A stretch of 33,349 nucleotides of DNA from Clostridium sp. (lineage in GTDB: Bacteria > Bacillota > Clostridia > Oscillospirales > Acutalibacteraceae). Of this stretch, positions 8,806-16,481 are shown in pieces (positions within the stretch are counted from its first letter, which is position 1; each line of letters begins with the position of its first letter). A program made the translations under genes and the position numbers. The notes beneath the pieces were generated by a model. That model was not told the DNA's origin. It did not search any database and worked only from the letters and a program-made list of their open reading frames with translations. The DNA is taken from positions 1 through 33,349 of the forward strand of contig JAMPGU010000025.1 in the NCBI GenBank assembly GCA_023663865.1, written 5' to 3'.

Positions 8806-9474
8806 TTACATTCTTGCTTCAAGGCGGTATATAGGATATCCGAGAGAAGAAAATTTATTTTCATATTCCGTAACGATATTGCCCTCAAATCCGCTTTTGT
8901 GAAGGTCAAGAGATATATTGGACAGCTTAAAGCCGCAGGCGGAAAACTGTTCAATGGAATACTCAAAAAAATGCATATTGTCTGTTTTCTGACAGATGAC
9001 GCCGTTGGGCTTGAGTATTCTTTTGAATATCTCAAGAAATCTCGAATTTGTTAATCTGTGGGCTGTGTGCTTGTGCTTTGGAAACGGGCAGGAGAAATTC
9101 AAATAAATTTCCTCAACAGAATTTTCATCCATATAGGAGGGAAGATATTCGGCAGTACCGCAAAGAAAACGGATGTTATCAAGTCCCATTGCCCTTGCAC
9201 TGTCAATTGCCAGTATCAATACATTTCTGTTTCGCTCCACGCAAAGGATATTTTTGTCAGGATTGAGCTTGGCAAAGGTACATCCAAACTGCCCTTTACC
9301 GCTGCCTACCTCAAGCACAACAGGCTTATCATTGCCAAAAAGTGCTTTTAAATCAAGGATGTGATTTTCGTTTATTGCATCATTATAATTTAATGACTCG
9401 TTTTTCATTATTGTTAAATAATCTGACGATGCTTGAATTCGCTCGTCAAGATTTTTCTTTCTTTTCATTCTCAT
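8806..9474 (-). CDS. trmB: tRNA (guanine-N7-)-methyltransferase TrmB
   Basis: This 222-residue SAM-dependent enzyme methylates G46 in the variable loop of tRNAs. The SAM-binding motif EVGSGKG lies at about 55-61, followed by CVERNRN and the TrmB-typical LNFSCPFPKHKHTAHRLTN (the usual form is ...NFPDPWPKKRH..RRL), a recognisable but diverged version of the active-site segment. Length is normal. The ATG at 9474 has GAGG 7 nt upstream; a second in-frame Met lies two codons later. It is the last gene of the leftward baiN-like, COG2509-like, trmB run, 48 nt after its neighbour. Confidence 0.92.
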   Translation of the reverse strand: MRMKRKKNLDERIQASSDYLTIMKNESLNYNDAINENHILDLKALFGNDKPVVLEVGSGKGQFGCTFAKLNPDKNILCVERNRNVLILAIDSARAMGLDNIRFLCGTAEYLPSYMDENSVEEIYLNFSCPFPKHKHTAHRLTNSRFLEIFKRILKPNGVICQKTDNMHFFEYSIEQFSACGFKLSNISLDLHKSGFEGNIVTEYENKFSSLGYPIYRLEARM

Positions 9475-9522
9475 AGAGAAGCCTCTTTCATCTTAAAGAA
9501 TATTTGTGAAAAATCCCATTGC

Positions 9523-11118
9523 TCAATGCTCATCCTCGAGCACAGCGTGGGCACATTTGATTCCGTCAACAGCGGATGACATAATTCCGCCTGCATAGCC
9601 TGCACCCTCACCGCAAGGATAAACACCGCGGATATTGCACTGCAAAAATTCATCACGCAGAATTCTTACTGCACTGGAGGAACGTGTTTCAGGGGCGGTC
9701 AGGACGGCATCATACATATTAAAGCCGTTCAGCTTTTTATCCATTTCTACAATTGCGGATTTCATGGTTGCCGATACCTTGGTCGGCAGACATTCATCAA
9801 GGTTGGTTAAGGTTACACCTGTAGGGCAGGTTGGATTGACATTGCCCAAAGCCTTGCTCTCAATGCCTTTAAGAAAATCTCCCACAAGCTGTGCAGGGGC
9901 TGTATAATTACTGCCGGCAAGCTGGTAGGCAGTATGCTCAATCTGACTTTGATAATATATTCCTGCAAGGGCATGTGTGCTGGGGAAGTCCTTAGGCTCA
10001 ATCCCTACCAACAGGGCAGAGTTTGCATTTTCACCATCACGGGCGAGATTACTCATTCCGTTAACAATGACGCCTTCCTTTTCACTGGCGGCAGCCACAA
10101 CTGTTCCGCCGGGACACATACAGAAGGTATATGCACCTCTCTCGTGGAGACCGTGGCAGGCTAATTTGTAATCCGCAGCACCGAGTTTTTTGTGATTGGC
10201 AAATTTGCCGTATTGTGCTTGGTTTATAAGCTTTTGGGGATGCTCAATTCTTGCACCTACAGAGAAGGGCTTTTGTATAATCTCCACACCCATATTATAA
10301 AGCATTTCAACAGTATCTCTTGCACTGTGACCTATTGCCATAATAACTGTATCTGTTTCCAAATCAATGAAGCTGCCGTTATGTGAATAGGTAACTCCGT
10401 GAACAAAACCATTGGCAGAAATCAGCTTTTCCAGCTTGCACTGCAGCCTGACCTCTCCGCCCAGCTTTTCAATTTTTTGTCTTATGTTTTTTACAACAAC
10501 AGCCAGTCGGTCAGTGCCTATATGTGCTTTGGCGGCATACAAAATTTCCTCAGGTGCACCTGCCTCATACAGCTCCTGCAGTACCTTTTTGATATAGGGA
10601 CTTTTTATTCCTGTAGTCAGCTTTCCGTCGGAAAATGTACCGGCACCGCCCTCACCGAATTGAACATTTGATTCCTCATTAAGCTCTCTCGTCTGCCAGA
10701 ATTTATGAACATCGCGTGTACGTGTATCAACATCTGTTCCGCGTTCAAGTATAATCGGTGCAAGTCCTGCTTCAGCAAGTATTAAGCCTGCAAGCATACC
10801 TGCCGGACCAAAGCCTACAATAATAGGTCTGAAACGGCTTACTCGCTTATTTTCGGGAATTTCATATTTGTAGGGCTTTACAAGCTGAACCTTATTCGAT
10901 TTGCATTTTGCTGTGATTTGTGCTTCATCAAGGGTAATTTCCACATCCACAGAGTAAGTGAAATGTACATCATCCTTTTTTCTTGCATCAATGCTTTTTT
11001 TGAAAATAGAGAGAGATTTAATATATTTTTCATTTATCTTTAAGGCTTTAGCTGCCTTTTTTGTAAGTATATCTTCCTTTTCATCAAGAGCCAGTTTAAT
11101 TTCATTAATTCTAATCAT
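9523..11118 (-). CDS. FAD-dependent oxidoreductase, COG2509 type
   Basis: The 531-residue protein begins with a roughly 95-residue mixed alpha/beta domain typical of the COG2509 'uncharacterised FAD-dependent dehydrogenase' family. It is followed by the dinucleotide-binding motif GFGPAGMLAG (102-111), an ERG flavin-ribose acidic position, the family segment FGEGGAGTFSDGKL, and a C-terminal FAD closing motif GEGAGYAGGIMSSAVDGIKCA. Family function is not established. It follows another flavoprotein gene by 37 nt in the same operon and precedes trmB. No signal peptide is visible, so it should be cytoplasmic. Confidence 0.9.
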   Translation of the reverse strand: MIRINEIKLALDEKEDILTKKAAKALKINEKYIKSLSIFKKSIDARKKDDVHFTYSVDVEITLDEAQITAKCKSNKVQLVKPYKYEIPENKRVSRFRPIIVGFGPAGMLAGLILAEAGLAPIILERGTDVDTRTRDVHKFWQTRELNEESNVQFGEGGAGTFSDGKLTTGIKSPYIKKVLQELYEAGAPEEILYAAKAHIGTDRLAVVVKNIRQKIEKLGGEVRLQCKLEKLISANGFVHGVTYSHNGSFIDLETDTVIMAIGHSARDTVEMLYNMGVEIIQKPFSVGARIEHPQKLINQAQYGKFANHKKLGAADYKLACHGLHERGAYTFCMCPGGTVVAAASEKEGVIVNGMSNLARDGENANSALLVGIEPKDFPSTHALAGIYYQSQIEHTAYQLAGSNYTAPAQLVGDFLKGIESKALGNVNPTCPTGVTLTNLDECLPTKVSATMKSAIVEMDKKLNGFNMYDAVLTAPETRSSSAVRILRDEFLQCNIRGVYPCGEGAGYAGGIMSSAVDGIKCAHAVLEDEH

Positions 11119-11155
11119 TATATATTTCCTTAATTTATTACATTAATATATGCAT

Positions 11156-12256
11156 TTATGACTGCGAGCAGGCAATCTCGTCAGCAACTCGAATTCCGCT
11201 GTACCAGGCGTGATTAAGATTAAATCCGCCGCAGGCAAACTGCTTGTCCATAATTTCTCCGCAAATGTACAAATGATCAACCAGCTTTGATTTGCAGCCG
11301 ATAAATTCCGAACTGTCTGCACCGCCGTTTGTGATTTGTGCAAAGTCATAGCCCTTTGTGCCTGTTATAATCAGCTTCCACATTTTAACATATTTTGCCA
11401 TTTTGTAAATATCATTTTCTGCTTGTTTACAGATTATATCAGAAAGTTTTGTGCCGAGTATTCCGTCAAGGGTTTTAAATTTATTAAGATAATCTATAAT
11501 TTGTTTTTCTGTCATATCGGGAATTAAATCCAGAACCGCGTGGCATTTTTTCGGATTATCAGAAGAAAAGTTTCGGCTCACAATATGAGACAGATTCATA
11601 ACCACGATGCCGGAAAGACCATAGTCGGTAAAAAGCACCTCTCCGAATTGTTCTTCTACAGTCTCATTATCCAGAAGAATGGAAATACTGCATTTTGCTT
11701 TGCAGCCTTTCAGTATCCTCGGATATTTGCTGGAGGAGGTTAGCATAACCAAGGCAGGTGACAGCGGTGTGATGCTGTGACCCAAGGCTTTCAAAAGCGC
11801 ATATCCGCTTCCGTCAGAGCCTAAATTTTTTTGTGCCATTCCGCCTGCGGCAATTACGGCATAGTCTGCCATAAAAATGCCTTTGTCTGTATGAATGCAC
11901 AAGTCACTGCTGATGCTTTCTGCTTTGCAGTCCGTGATGATATCTATATCAAGTTCTGCACATTTTTTTATGAGCATATCCACTACGGTTGACGCCTGAT
12001 TTGAATAGGGATATACCCGTCCTTCATCATCAGCCTTCGTCATCAAACCCATATCGTTAAAGAAACTAATTACATCATTATAGCCGAAAGCATTCGTATT
12101 TGACAGATTGCATCTGCCGTTGCCGGTGGCAAGAATTTTTTTACCGGGTTGATTCAGCCTTTCCAGCACGATAACCTCACAGCTTGGCATATTCTGTTTA
12201 AGTCTTATGGCACAGGCAAGACCGCCGGCGCCGGCACCGATTATTATTGTGGTCAT
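11156..12256 (-). CDS. HI0933-like NAD(P)/FAD-dependent oxidoreductase (BaiN/aminoacetone oxidase family)
   Basis: The 366-residue flavoprotein has the N-terminal FAD site GAGAGGLACA (7-16), the family-defining GKKILATGNGRCNLSN (38-53), a middle AAGGMAQ segment and the C-terminal CGEIMDKQFACGGFNLNHAW motif. Members include BaiN and proteins annotated as aminoacetone oxidase, but most have no proven substrate. It is some 40 residues shorter than the usual 400-410; the shortfall is in the middle insertion domain while both FAD motifs are intact. It heads the leftward operon with COG2509-like and trmB genes. AGGAG precedes the ATG. Confidence 0.88.
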   Translation of the reverse strand: MTTIIIGAGAGGLACAIRLKQNMPSCEVIVLERLNQPGKKILATGNGRCNLSNTNAFGYNDVISFFNDMGLMTKADDEGRVYPYSNQASTVVDMLIKKCAELDIDIITDCKAESISSDLCIHTDKGIFMADYAVIAAGGMAQKNLGSDGSGYALLKALGHSITPLSPALVMLTSSSKYPRILKGCKAKCSISILLDNETVEEQFGEVLFTDYGLSGIVVMNLSHIVSRNFSSDNPKKCHAVLDLIPDMTEKQIIDYLNKFKTLDGILGTKLSDIICKQAENDIYKMAKYVKMWKLIITGTKGYDFAQITNGGADSSEFIGCKSKLVDHLYICGEIMDKQFACGGFNLNHAWYSGIRVADEIACSQS

Positions 12257-12294
12257 AGCACAGCTCCTATACTACAGATAGTTGTCGCTACTAT

Positions 12295-12323
12295 ATAATA
12301 GTATAAAATTGGTATAAATGCAA
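12295..12323 (-). promoter_or_regulatory. Promoter of the leftward flavoprotein-trmB operon
   Basis: Leftwards: TTGCAT (12323-12318), a 17-nt spacer and TATTAT (12300-12295), about 40 nt before the start codon. Confidence 0.6.
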
Positions 12324-12342
12324 ACTTTTTTGTGAAAAATGC

Positions 12343-12371
12343 TTGACTATGATTTGACTCTGTGCTATATT
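12343..12371 (+). promoter_or_regulatory. rpmG-secE-nusG promoter
   Basis: TTGACT (12343-12348), a 17-nt spacer and TATATT (12366-12371). The transcript would begin near 12378 with a leader of about 110 nt. Confidence 0.7.
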
Positions 12372-12378
12372 ACTAGTA

Positions 12379-12452
12379 CCTCGTTAATAGGTTTAAATTG
12401 AGCCAATAGGCCTTATTTTTTTGCCTGTATTTTGCTTTGTGTGGCAACGAGG
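12379..12452 (+). other. Structured leader of rpmG
   Basis: CCTCGTT (12379-12385) and AACGAGG (12446-12452) can close a 74-nt domain that begins right at the predicted start point. Inside is GGC...GCC around a T-rich loop. No known ribosomal-protein leader family was recognised. Confidence 0.4.
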
Positions 12453-12489
12453 GAGATTATTTATCGAAATTTAAACGGAGGTGCTATTT

Positions 12490-12639
12490 ATGAGAGTTAA
12501 GATTACCTTAGCTTGCACTGAATGCAAACAGCGTAACTACAACACAATGAAAAACAAGAAGAACACACCTGACAGACTTGAGATGAACAAATATTGTCCA
12601 TTCTGCAAGAAGCACACTCTCCACAGAGAGACTAAATAA
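12490..12639 (+). CDS. rpmG: 50S ribosomal protein L33
   Basis: A 49-residue protein, [20 protein letters not shown] onwards, with the two CxxC pairs of the zinc-binding L33 form at Cys9/Cys12 and Cys36/Cys39, ending HTLHRETK. L33 lies near the ribosomal E site. Cys-rich paralogues are favoured under zinc-replete conditions; whether this genome has a Cys-free copy is not visible. GGAGG lies 9 nt before the ATG. It is followed 13 nt later by secE, the normal rpmG-secE-nusG order. Confidence 0.96.
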   Translation: MRVKITLACTECKQRNYNTMKNKKNTPDRLEMNKYCPFCKKHTLHRETK

Positions 12640-12652
12640 CGGGAGGACGAAA

Positions 12653-13024
12653 ATGGCTGAAGAAAAGAAGACTTCAAAGAAGGCTGAAAAGGCTGAAAAG
12701 TCTAAGGACACAAAAAAGAAGTCAAAGAAAAATCCTTTTAAATCCATTGCGTCATTTTTCAAAAGTGTAAAATCAGAGGGCAAGAAGGTTGTATGGGCTA
12801 AGCCGAAAGAGGTTCTCAGAAATACAATTATTGTTCTGATCGTTTGTGCTATTGTTGGTGTATGTATCTATGGCGTTGACTCACTTCTTTCACTTGGAAT
12901 GAAGGGAATCAAGGGCGCGGCTGATAAGGAATCAACATCTGTATCACAGGATGTTGATGATACAGCAGATGATGACACAGCAGCTGATACCGATGAAGAA
13001 ACCACAGCAGAGGCAGCCGAATAA
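12653..13024 (+). CDS. secE: Preprotein translocase subunit SecE
   Basis: SecE clamps SecY in the membrane translocon. The core is visible at about 28-86: an amphipathic helix NPFKSIASFFKSVKSEGKKVVWAK, the PKEVLRNT hinge and one membrane helix (57-83). At 123 residues it is about twice the minimal length: the N-terminus is a lysine-rich stretch and the C-terminus a 35-residue acidic tail rich in Asp, Thr and Ala, predicted to be disordered and outside. Position between rpmG and nusG confirms the call. GGGAGG precedes the ATG. Confidence 0.93.
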   Translation: MAEEKKTSKKAEKAEKSKDTKKKSKKNPFKSIASFFKSVKSEGKKVVWAKPKEVLRNTIIVLIVCAIVGVCIYGVDSLLSLGMKGIKGAADKESTSVSQDVDDTADDDTAADTDEETTAEAAE

Positions 13025-13069
13025 GTTTCGCAGTTTTTGTTTTAGTAATTTATTTCGGGAGGCTTAATT

Positions 13070-13594
13070 ATGGAAGAGGCAAAGTGGTATGTTGCTCACA
13101 CATTCTCAGGATATGAGAATAAGGTAGCAAGTAATATTCAAACAGTTGTTGAAAATCGTAATCTCCATGATTTAATTCACGAGGTTGCAATTCCGACCGA
13201 AACAGTTAAAGAGCTGAAAAGCGATGGTACTGAGAAAGAGTATCAGAGAAAGCTTATGCCGGGCTATGTATTTATCAAAATGGTAATGACAGACGATAGC
13301 TGGTATGTAGTTCGTAACACTCGCGGCTGTACAGGCTTTGTAGGTCCGGAAAGCAAGCCGGAGCCATTAACCGATGAAGAGGTTAAGAAGCTCGGTGTAG
13401 AAAAGATTAGCGTTGAGGTTTCATATGAGGTTGGAGATCTTGTTAACGTAGTTGATGGTCCTCTGGAGGGCTTCTCAGGTACAGTTGATGAGATTGATAT
13501 TCCAAACAACAGTGTACAGGTTACTGTATCAATGTTTGGCAGAGAAAACACTGTTGAGTTTGAGCTTGACCAGCTTGAAAAGGTCGAAGAATAA
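13070..13594 (+). CDS. nusG: Transcription termination/antitermination factor NusG
   Basis: The 174-residue protein has the NGN domain (about 5-115: KWYVAHTFSGYENKVA, with LMPGYVFIKM) that binds the polymerase clamp helices, and a C-terminal KOW domain (about 125-172: VGDLVNVVDGPLEGFSGTVDEI). Length and architecture are standard. It lies 45 nt after secE and 118 nt before rplK; that gap carries the L1-type regulatory hairpin. GGGAGG precedes the ATG. Confidence 0.97.
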   Translation: MEEAKWYVAHTFSGYENKVASNIQTVVENRNLHDLIHEVAIPTETVKELKSDGTEKEYQRKLMPGYVFIKMVMTDDSWYVVRNTRGCTGFVGPESKPEPLTDEEVKKLGVEKISVEVSYEVGDLVNVVDGPLEGFSGTVDEIDIPNNSVQVTVSMFGRENTVEFELDQLEKVEE

Positions 13595-13658
13595 TTTAGT
13601 AATTCGCAGTATATCTGCTTATTATCGTTGCAGATTTAATTTGCATTTTATCTGCAAT

Positions 13659-13693
13659 GGTGGGAGAAACCATAGGTTTCGCCATTTACCACA
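13659..13693 (+). promoter_or_regulatory. Putative L1-binding mRNA hairpin before rplK
   Basis: GGTGGGAG, a small AAACC-ATA-GGTTT hairpin, then TTTACCAC. This copies the L1-binding part of 23S rRNA helix 76-77 (GGUGGGAG paired across an internal loop with AUACCACC). In E. coli L1 represses its own operon by binding the rplK leader, so the same is likely here. The site ends just upstream of the rplK ribosome site. Confidence 0.75.
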
Positions 13694-13712
13694 TTTTTAG
13701 GAGGAAATTATT

Positions 13713-14138
13713 ATGGCACAGAAGGTAGTAGGTTTAATTAAACTTCAAATTCCTGCTGGTAAAGCTACACCAGCACCACCTGTTGGTCCAGCTCTTGGTC
13801 AGCATGGTGTAAACATTATGTCATTCACAAAAGAGTTCAACGAGAGAACAAAGAATGACGTTGGTCTTATCATTCCTGTAGTAATTACAGTATATGAGGA
13901 TCGTTCATTTACATTCGTTACAAAGACACCGCCTGCAGCTGTTCTTATTAAGAAGGCTTGCGGTATTGACAAGGCATCAGGCGTTCCGAACAAGAACAAG
14001 GTTGCTACAATCTCTAAGGCAGACGTACAGAAGATTGCAGAGACAAAGATGCCGGACTTAAATGCAGCATCACTTGAAGCAGCAATGTCAATGATCGCCG
14101 GCACAGCACGCAGCATGGGTATAGTAGTAGAAGACTAA
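13713..14138 (+). CDS. rplK: 50S ribosomal protein L11
   Basis: The 141-residue protein has the L11 N-terminal domain ([28 protein letters not shown], with the conserved prolines of the thiostrepton-binding region) and the C-terminal rRNA-binding domain ([18 protein letters not shown]...). It forms the GTPase-associated centre with L10-L12. Length is exactly typical. TTAGGAGG precedes the ATG. It is the first gene after the L1-type hairpin, and rplA follows after 48 nt. Confidence 0.98.
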   Translation: MAQKVVGLIKLQIPAGKATPAPPVGPALGQHGVNIMSFTKEFNERTKNDVGLIIPVVITVYEDRSFTFVTKTPPAAVLIKKACGIDKASGVPNKNKVATISKADVQKIAETKMPDLNAASLEAAMSMIAGTARSMGIVVED

Positions 14139-14145
14139 TTCCCTT

Positions 14146-14171
14146 GTGGGAGGAAGTATCCGATTAACCAC
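14146..14171 (+). promoter_or_regulatory. Second L1-type hairpin before rplA
   Basis: GTGGGAG, a small GGA-AGTA-TCC hairpin, then GATTAACCAC, directly upstream of the rplA GGAGG. It has the same layout as the element before rplK: outer GTGG/CCAC pairing, 5' GAG and 3' A-rich internal loop. This suggests that L1 also represses its own cistron. Confidence 0.65.
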
Positions 14172-14186
14172 TGGAGGTAATTTATT

Positions 14187-14900
14187 ATGAAACACGGAAA
14201 GAAATATACAGACGGTGCAAAATTAATTGACCGTTCAAATTTATATGATACAGCTGAGGCTCTTGAGCTTTCAGTAAAGACAGCAACAGCTAAATTTGAT
14301 GAGACTATTGAGGCTCACATTCGTCTTGGTGTTGATTCACGTCACGCTGATCAGCAGGTTCGTGGTGCAGTAGTTCTGCCAAACGGTACTGGTAAGGATG
14401 TAAGAGTTGCTGTATTCGCAAAGGGTGATCTTGCAAAGGCTGCTGAAGAGGCTGGTGCTGACGTAGTAGGCGATGCAGATTTAGTACAGAAGATTTCTGG
14501 CGGTTGGATGGAATTCGACGTTGCAATCGCTTCACCTGATATGATGGGCTTTGTTGGTCGTCTTGGTAAGGTTCTCGGTCCTCGCGGACTTATGCCATCA
14601 CCAAAGGCTGGTACAGTTACAATGGACGTTGCTAAGGCTGTTCAGGAGGCTAAGGCAGGTAAGATTGAGTACCGTCTTGATAAAACAAACATCATTCACT
14701 GCCCAATCGGTAAGGCTTCATTCGGTGTTGATAAGCTTATGGAGAACTTCAATGCTCTTCTTGATGCTATCATCAAGGCTAAGCCGGCAGCAGCAAAGGG
14801 TCAGTACCTCAAGTCAGTAGCAGTTGCTTCTACTATGGGCCCTGGCATCAAAATCAATCCTAACAAGGTTGGCACTGCAAGTGCAGCTGCAGAGGACTAA
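14187..14900 (+). CDS. rplA: 50S ribosomal protein L1
   Basis: The 237-residue protein shows the L1 signature segments: [25 protein letters not shown], then [21 protein letters not shown], and [10 protein letters not shown] near the C-terminus. L1 builds the mobile stalk at the E site and is a known translational repressor of its operon. Length is typical. GGAGG lies 8 nt upstream of the ATG. It probably ends the rplK-rplA unit, since a new promoter and L10 leader follow. Confidence 0.98.
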   Translation: MKHGKKYTDGAKLIDRSNLYDTAEALELSVKTATAKFDETIEAHIRLGVDSRHADQQVRGAVVLPNGTGKDVRVAVFAKGDLAKAAEEAGADVVGDADLVQKISGGWMEFDVAIASPDMMGFVGRLGKVLGPRGLMPSPKAGTVTMDVAKAVQEAKAGKIEYRLDKTNIIHCPIGKASFGVDKLMENFNALLDAIIKAKPAAAKGQYLKSVAVASTMGPGIKINPNKVGTASAAAED

Positions 14901-14914
14901 TTATTAATTAGGTA

Positions 14915-14943
14915 TTGACAGAGCGTATTCTCTGTGATAAAAT
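14915..14943 (+). promoter_or_regulatory. rplJ-rplL promoter
   Basis: Perfect TTGACA (14915-14920), a 17-nt spacer and TAAAAT (14938-14943). Transcription would begin near 14950, at the 5' edge of the L10 leader. Confidence 0.8.
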
Positions 14944-14949
14944 ATACTA

Positions 14950-15083
14950 GCTGTTCAGCCAAAGACAGTAGGTGCAACTCTGTTGCGTAAGTTTATCGCC
15001 TACCGAGGAATGAACTTTCAACTAACTTATAGTTTATTGATTGTTATGTGCATTCCATATCTTTGGAATGCACTTTTTATTTT
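14950..15083 (+). promoter_or_regulatory. Ribosomal protein L10 leader with attenuator
   Basis: The conserved core of the L10 leader family is present: CAGCCAAAGACAGTAGGTG, an inner GCAAC/GTTGC hairpin (14974-14978/14982-14986) and CGCCTACCGAGGAATGAAC, with GTAGGTG (14968-14974) pairing to CGCCTAC (14997-15003). It ends in an intrinsic terminator, GTGCATTCCA (15048-15057) with its complement at 15064-15073 and TTTTTATTTT. In Firmicutes free L10(L12)4 binds such leaders and favours attenuation, balancing stalk-protein synthesis. Confidence 0.92.
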
Positions 15084-15142
15084 AGCTGATACAGCCATAA
15101 AGACCATACCAGCTATGGCAAATATTTATGGAGGTAAATTTA

Positions 15143-15739
15143 ATGCCAAGTACAGCAGTTCTTGAAAAGAAAAAGCAACAGGTTGCTGACCTTTCTGAAA
15201 GAATTAAGGCTTCCTGCGCAGGTGTAATTGTTGATTACAAGGGTATTAACGTTGAGGACGACACTAAGCTTCGTAAAGAGCTTCGTGAAGCAGGCGTTAG
15301 CTACACTGTAGTTAAGAATTCAATTCTGGGCAGAGCAGCTCAGGATGCAGGTCTTGAGGGTCTTGATCCGGTACTTGAGGGTACAACAGCTATTGCTACA
15401 TCAGAAGATGACTATGTTGCATCAGCAAGAATTCTTGGTAAGTATGCAGATTCTCATGATAACTTCTCACTTAAAAGCGGTTATCTTGATGGTGAGGTTA
15501 TCTCACTTGAGAAGCTCATTGCTTTATCAAAACTTCCTTCAAGAGAAGTTCTTCTTGCAACAGTTTGCAGCGTATTCAACGCACCTATCGCAGCTTTTGC
15601 TCGTGCAGTTCAAGCTATCGTAGATAAGGGCGGCGTTGAGGCTTGTGAGCCTGCAGAGGCAGATGCGCCTGCTGAAGAAGCAGCACCTGCAGCAGAAGAG
15701 GCTCCGGCAGAAGCACCAGCTGAAGAAACAGCTGAATAA
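15143..15739 (+). CDS. rplJ: 50S ribosomal protein L10
   Basis: L10 anchors L7/L12 dimers to the ribosome. The start at 15143 (MPSTAVLEKKKQQV) follows GGAGG at 15130-15134 with 8-nt spacing; an in-frame ATG at 15128 overlaps that site and is rejected. The N-terminal rRNA-binding domain contains CAGVIVDYKGINVEDDTKLRKELREAG and YTVVKNSILGRAA. At 198 residues it is longer than the common 165-175 because of a tail of about 30 residues made of Ala, Glu and Pro repeats (EAAPAAEEAPAEAPAEE), probably disordered. It is controlled by the L10 leader and translated ahead of rplL. Confidence 0.97.
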   Translation: MPSTAVLEKKKQQVADLSERIKASCAGVIVDYKGINVEDDTKLRKELREAGVSYTVVKNSILGRAAQDAGLEGLDPVLEGTTAIATSEDDYVASARILGKYADSHDNFSLKSGYLDGEVISLEKLIALSKLPSREVLLATVCSVFNAPIAAFARAVQAIVDKGGVEACEPAEADAPAEEAAPAAEEAPAEAPAEETAE

Positions 15740-15790
15740 TTAAATTCAAAATCAACTTTTTAAAAATAAATTTTATCGGAGGAAAATAAA

Positions 15791-16168
15791 ATGGCATCAG
15801 AAAAAGTTACAGCAATTGTTGAAGAGCTTAAAGCTCTCACAGTTCTTGAGCTTTCAGAGCTCGTATCAGCAGTAGAAGAAGAGTTTGGCGTAAGCGCTGC
15901 AGCAGCAGTAGCAGTAGCAGCACCAGCAGATGGCGGTGCAGCAGCAGCTGACGAGAAGACAGAGTTTGACGTTGTTCTTGCAGACGTTGGAGCTAACAAG
16001 ATTCAGGTTATCAAGGCAGTTCGTGAGGCAACAGGTCTTGGTCTGAAGGAAGCTAAGGAAATCGTTGACGGTGCTCCTTCAACAATCAAGGAGGCTGTTC
16101 CAACAGCTGACGCTGAGGCTCTCAAGGCTAAGCTTGAAGAGGCTGGCGCTAAGATTGAGCTTAAATAA
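15791..16168 (+). CDS. rplL: 50S ribosomal protein L7/L12
   Basis: The 125-residue stalk protein has the N-terminal dimerisation domain ([30 protein letters not shown]), an Ala-rich hinge (about 35-50) and the C-terminal factor-binding domain with [31 protein letters not shown]. Length and domains are standard. GGAGG precedes the ATG. The gene is not followed by rpoB as in many bacteria but by a convergent small-peptide locus and then rimP. Its 3' untranslated region, ending at the terminator near 16290, overlaps that locus in antisense. Confidence 0.98.
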   Translation: MASEKVTAIVEELKALTVLELSELVSAVEEEFGVSAAAAVAVAAPADGGAAAADEKTEFDVVLADVGANKIQVIKAVREATGLGLKEAKEIVDGAPSTIKEAVPTADAEALKAKLEEAGAKIELK

Positions 16169-16183
16169 TTTATATTATTAAAA

Positions 16184-16213
16184 AAGGATATTCTCTTTGA
16201 AGAGAATATCCTT
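16184..16213 (-). terminator. Terminator for the leftward small-peptide transcript
   Basis: 13-bp stem AAGGATATTCTCT with a 4-nt loop (arms 16184-16196/16201-16213). Read leftwards the stem is followed by TTTTTAATAATA; read rightwards it is followed by AAAAAA, so it should stop leftward but not rightward transcription. Confidence 0.75.
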
Positions 16214-16244
16214 AAAAAATGAGAGCTTGTCTTTCATTGTTTTA

Positions 16245-16291
16245 GTAGCTGTTCGTTTTTTTGAGAAGAGGGACGGCTACTTTTTTATTTT
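16245..16291 (+). terminator. rplL operon terminator
   Basis: GTAGCTGT (16245-16252) pairs with ACGGCTAC (16273-16280), one G-U pair, followed by TTTTTTATTTT. It overlaps the end of the opposite-strand peptide gene. Confidence 0.7.
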
Positions 16292-16353
16292 CGTGATAAA
16301 TATATTATAATTGCAAATACCACTAGTAAAGTGATAGTTTCTTGAAATGTCAT
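16285..16353 (-). CDS. Candidate type I toxin: 22-residue hydrophobic peptide
   Basis: A very short reading frame encodes 22 residues: it starts MTFQETITLL, has a single hydrophobic span (about residues 7-19) and ends IIYLSRK. AAGGAG (16368-16363) lies 9 nt before the ATG. The layout (short charged start, one membrane span, basic end) resembles the 'putative holin-like' and TxpA/Fst-type toxins of Firmicute type I toxin-antitoxin systems, which insert in the membrane when not silenced by an antisense RNA. It has its own strong promoter, a palindrome at the start point, an end-to-end pairing mRNA and a terminator, so it is unlikely to be a chance frame. No separate antitoxin promoter was found; the rplL 3' untranslated region is antisense to the last part of this mRNA. 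Toxicity is inferred only. Confidence 0.6.
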   Translation of the reverse strand: MTFQETITLLVVFAIIIYLSRK

Positions 16354-16437
16354 AATAACCAACTCCTTATTACTCTTTATGCAGTCGGGTGAGTATTTTA
16401 AGTTGATAATTTAATGACAAGCTCTCATATTTTTTAT

Positions 16438-16481
16438 TATAGTTTCTAAACTATAATAGTCGTAAATAATTTCGTTGTCAA
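16438..16481 (-). promoter_or_regulatory. Promoter and palindrome of the small-peptide gene
   Basis: Leftwards: TTGACA (16481-16476), a 17-nt spacer and TATTAT (16458-16453). The perfect 18-bp palindrome TATAGTTTCTAAACTATA (16438-16455) covers the predicted start point and could be an operator or a 5'-end hairpin protecting the RNA. Confidence 0.7.

Larger units (their letters stand above)
16219..16428. repeat. Long-range inverted repeat flanking the small-peptide gene
   Basis: ATGAGAGCTTGTC (16219-16231) is perfectly complementary to GACAAGCTCTCAT (16416-16428). On the leftward transcript these arms lie near the 5' end and just before the 3' terminator, so the mRNA can close end to end. Such 5'-3' pairing is a known feature of type I toxin mRNAs. 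Confidence 0.75.

Noticed and set aside
14983..15165. 60-codon + strand reading frame in the rplJ leader
   Set aside because: It lies over the conserved L10 leader and its attenuator and has no ribosome site.
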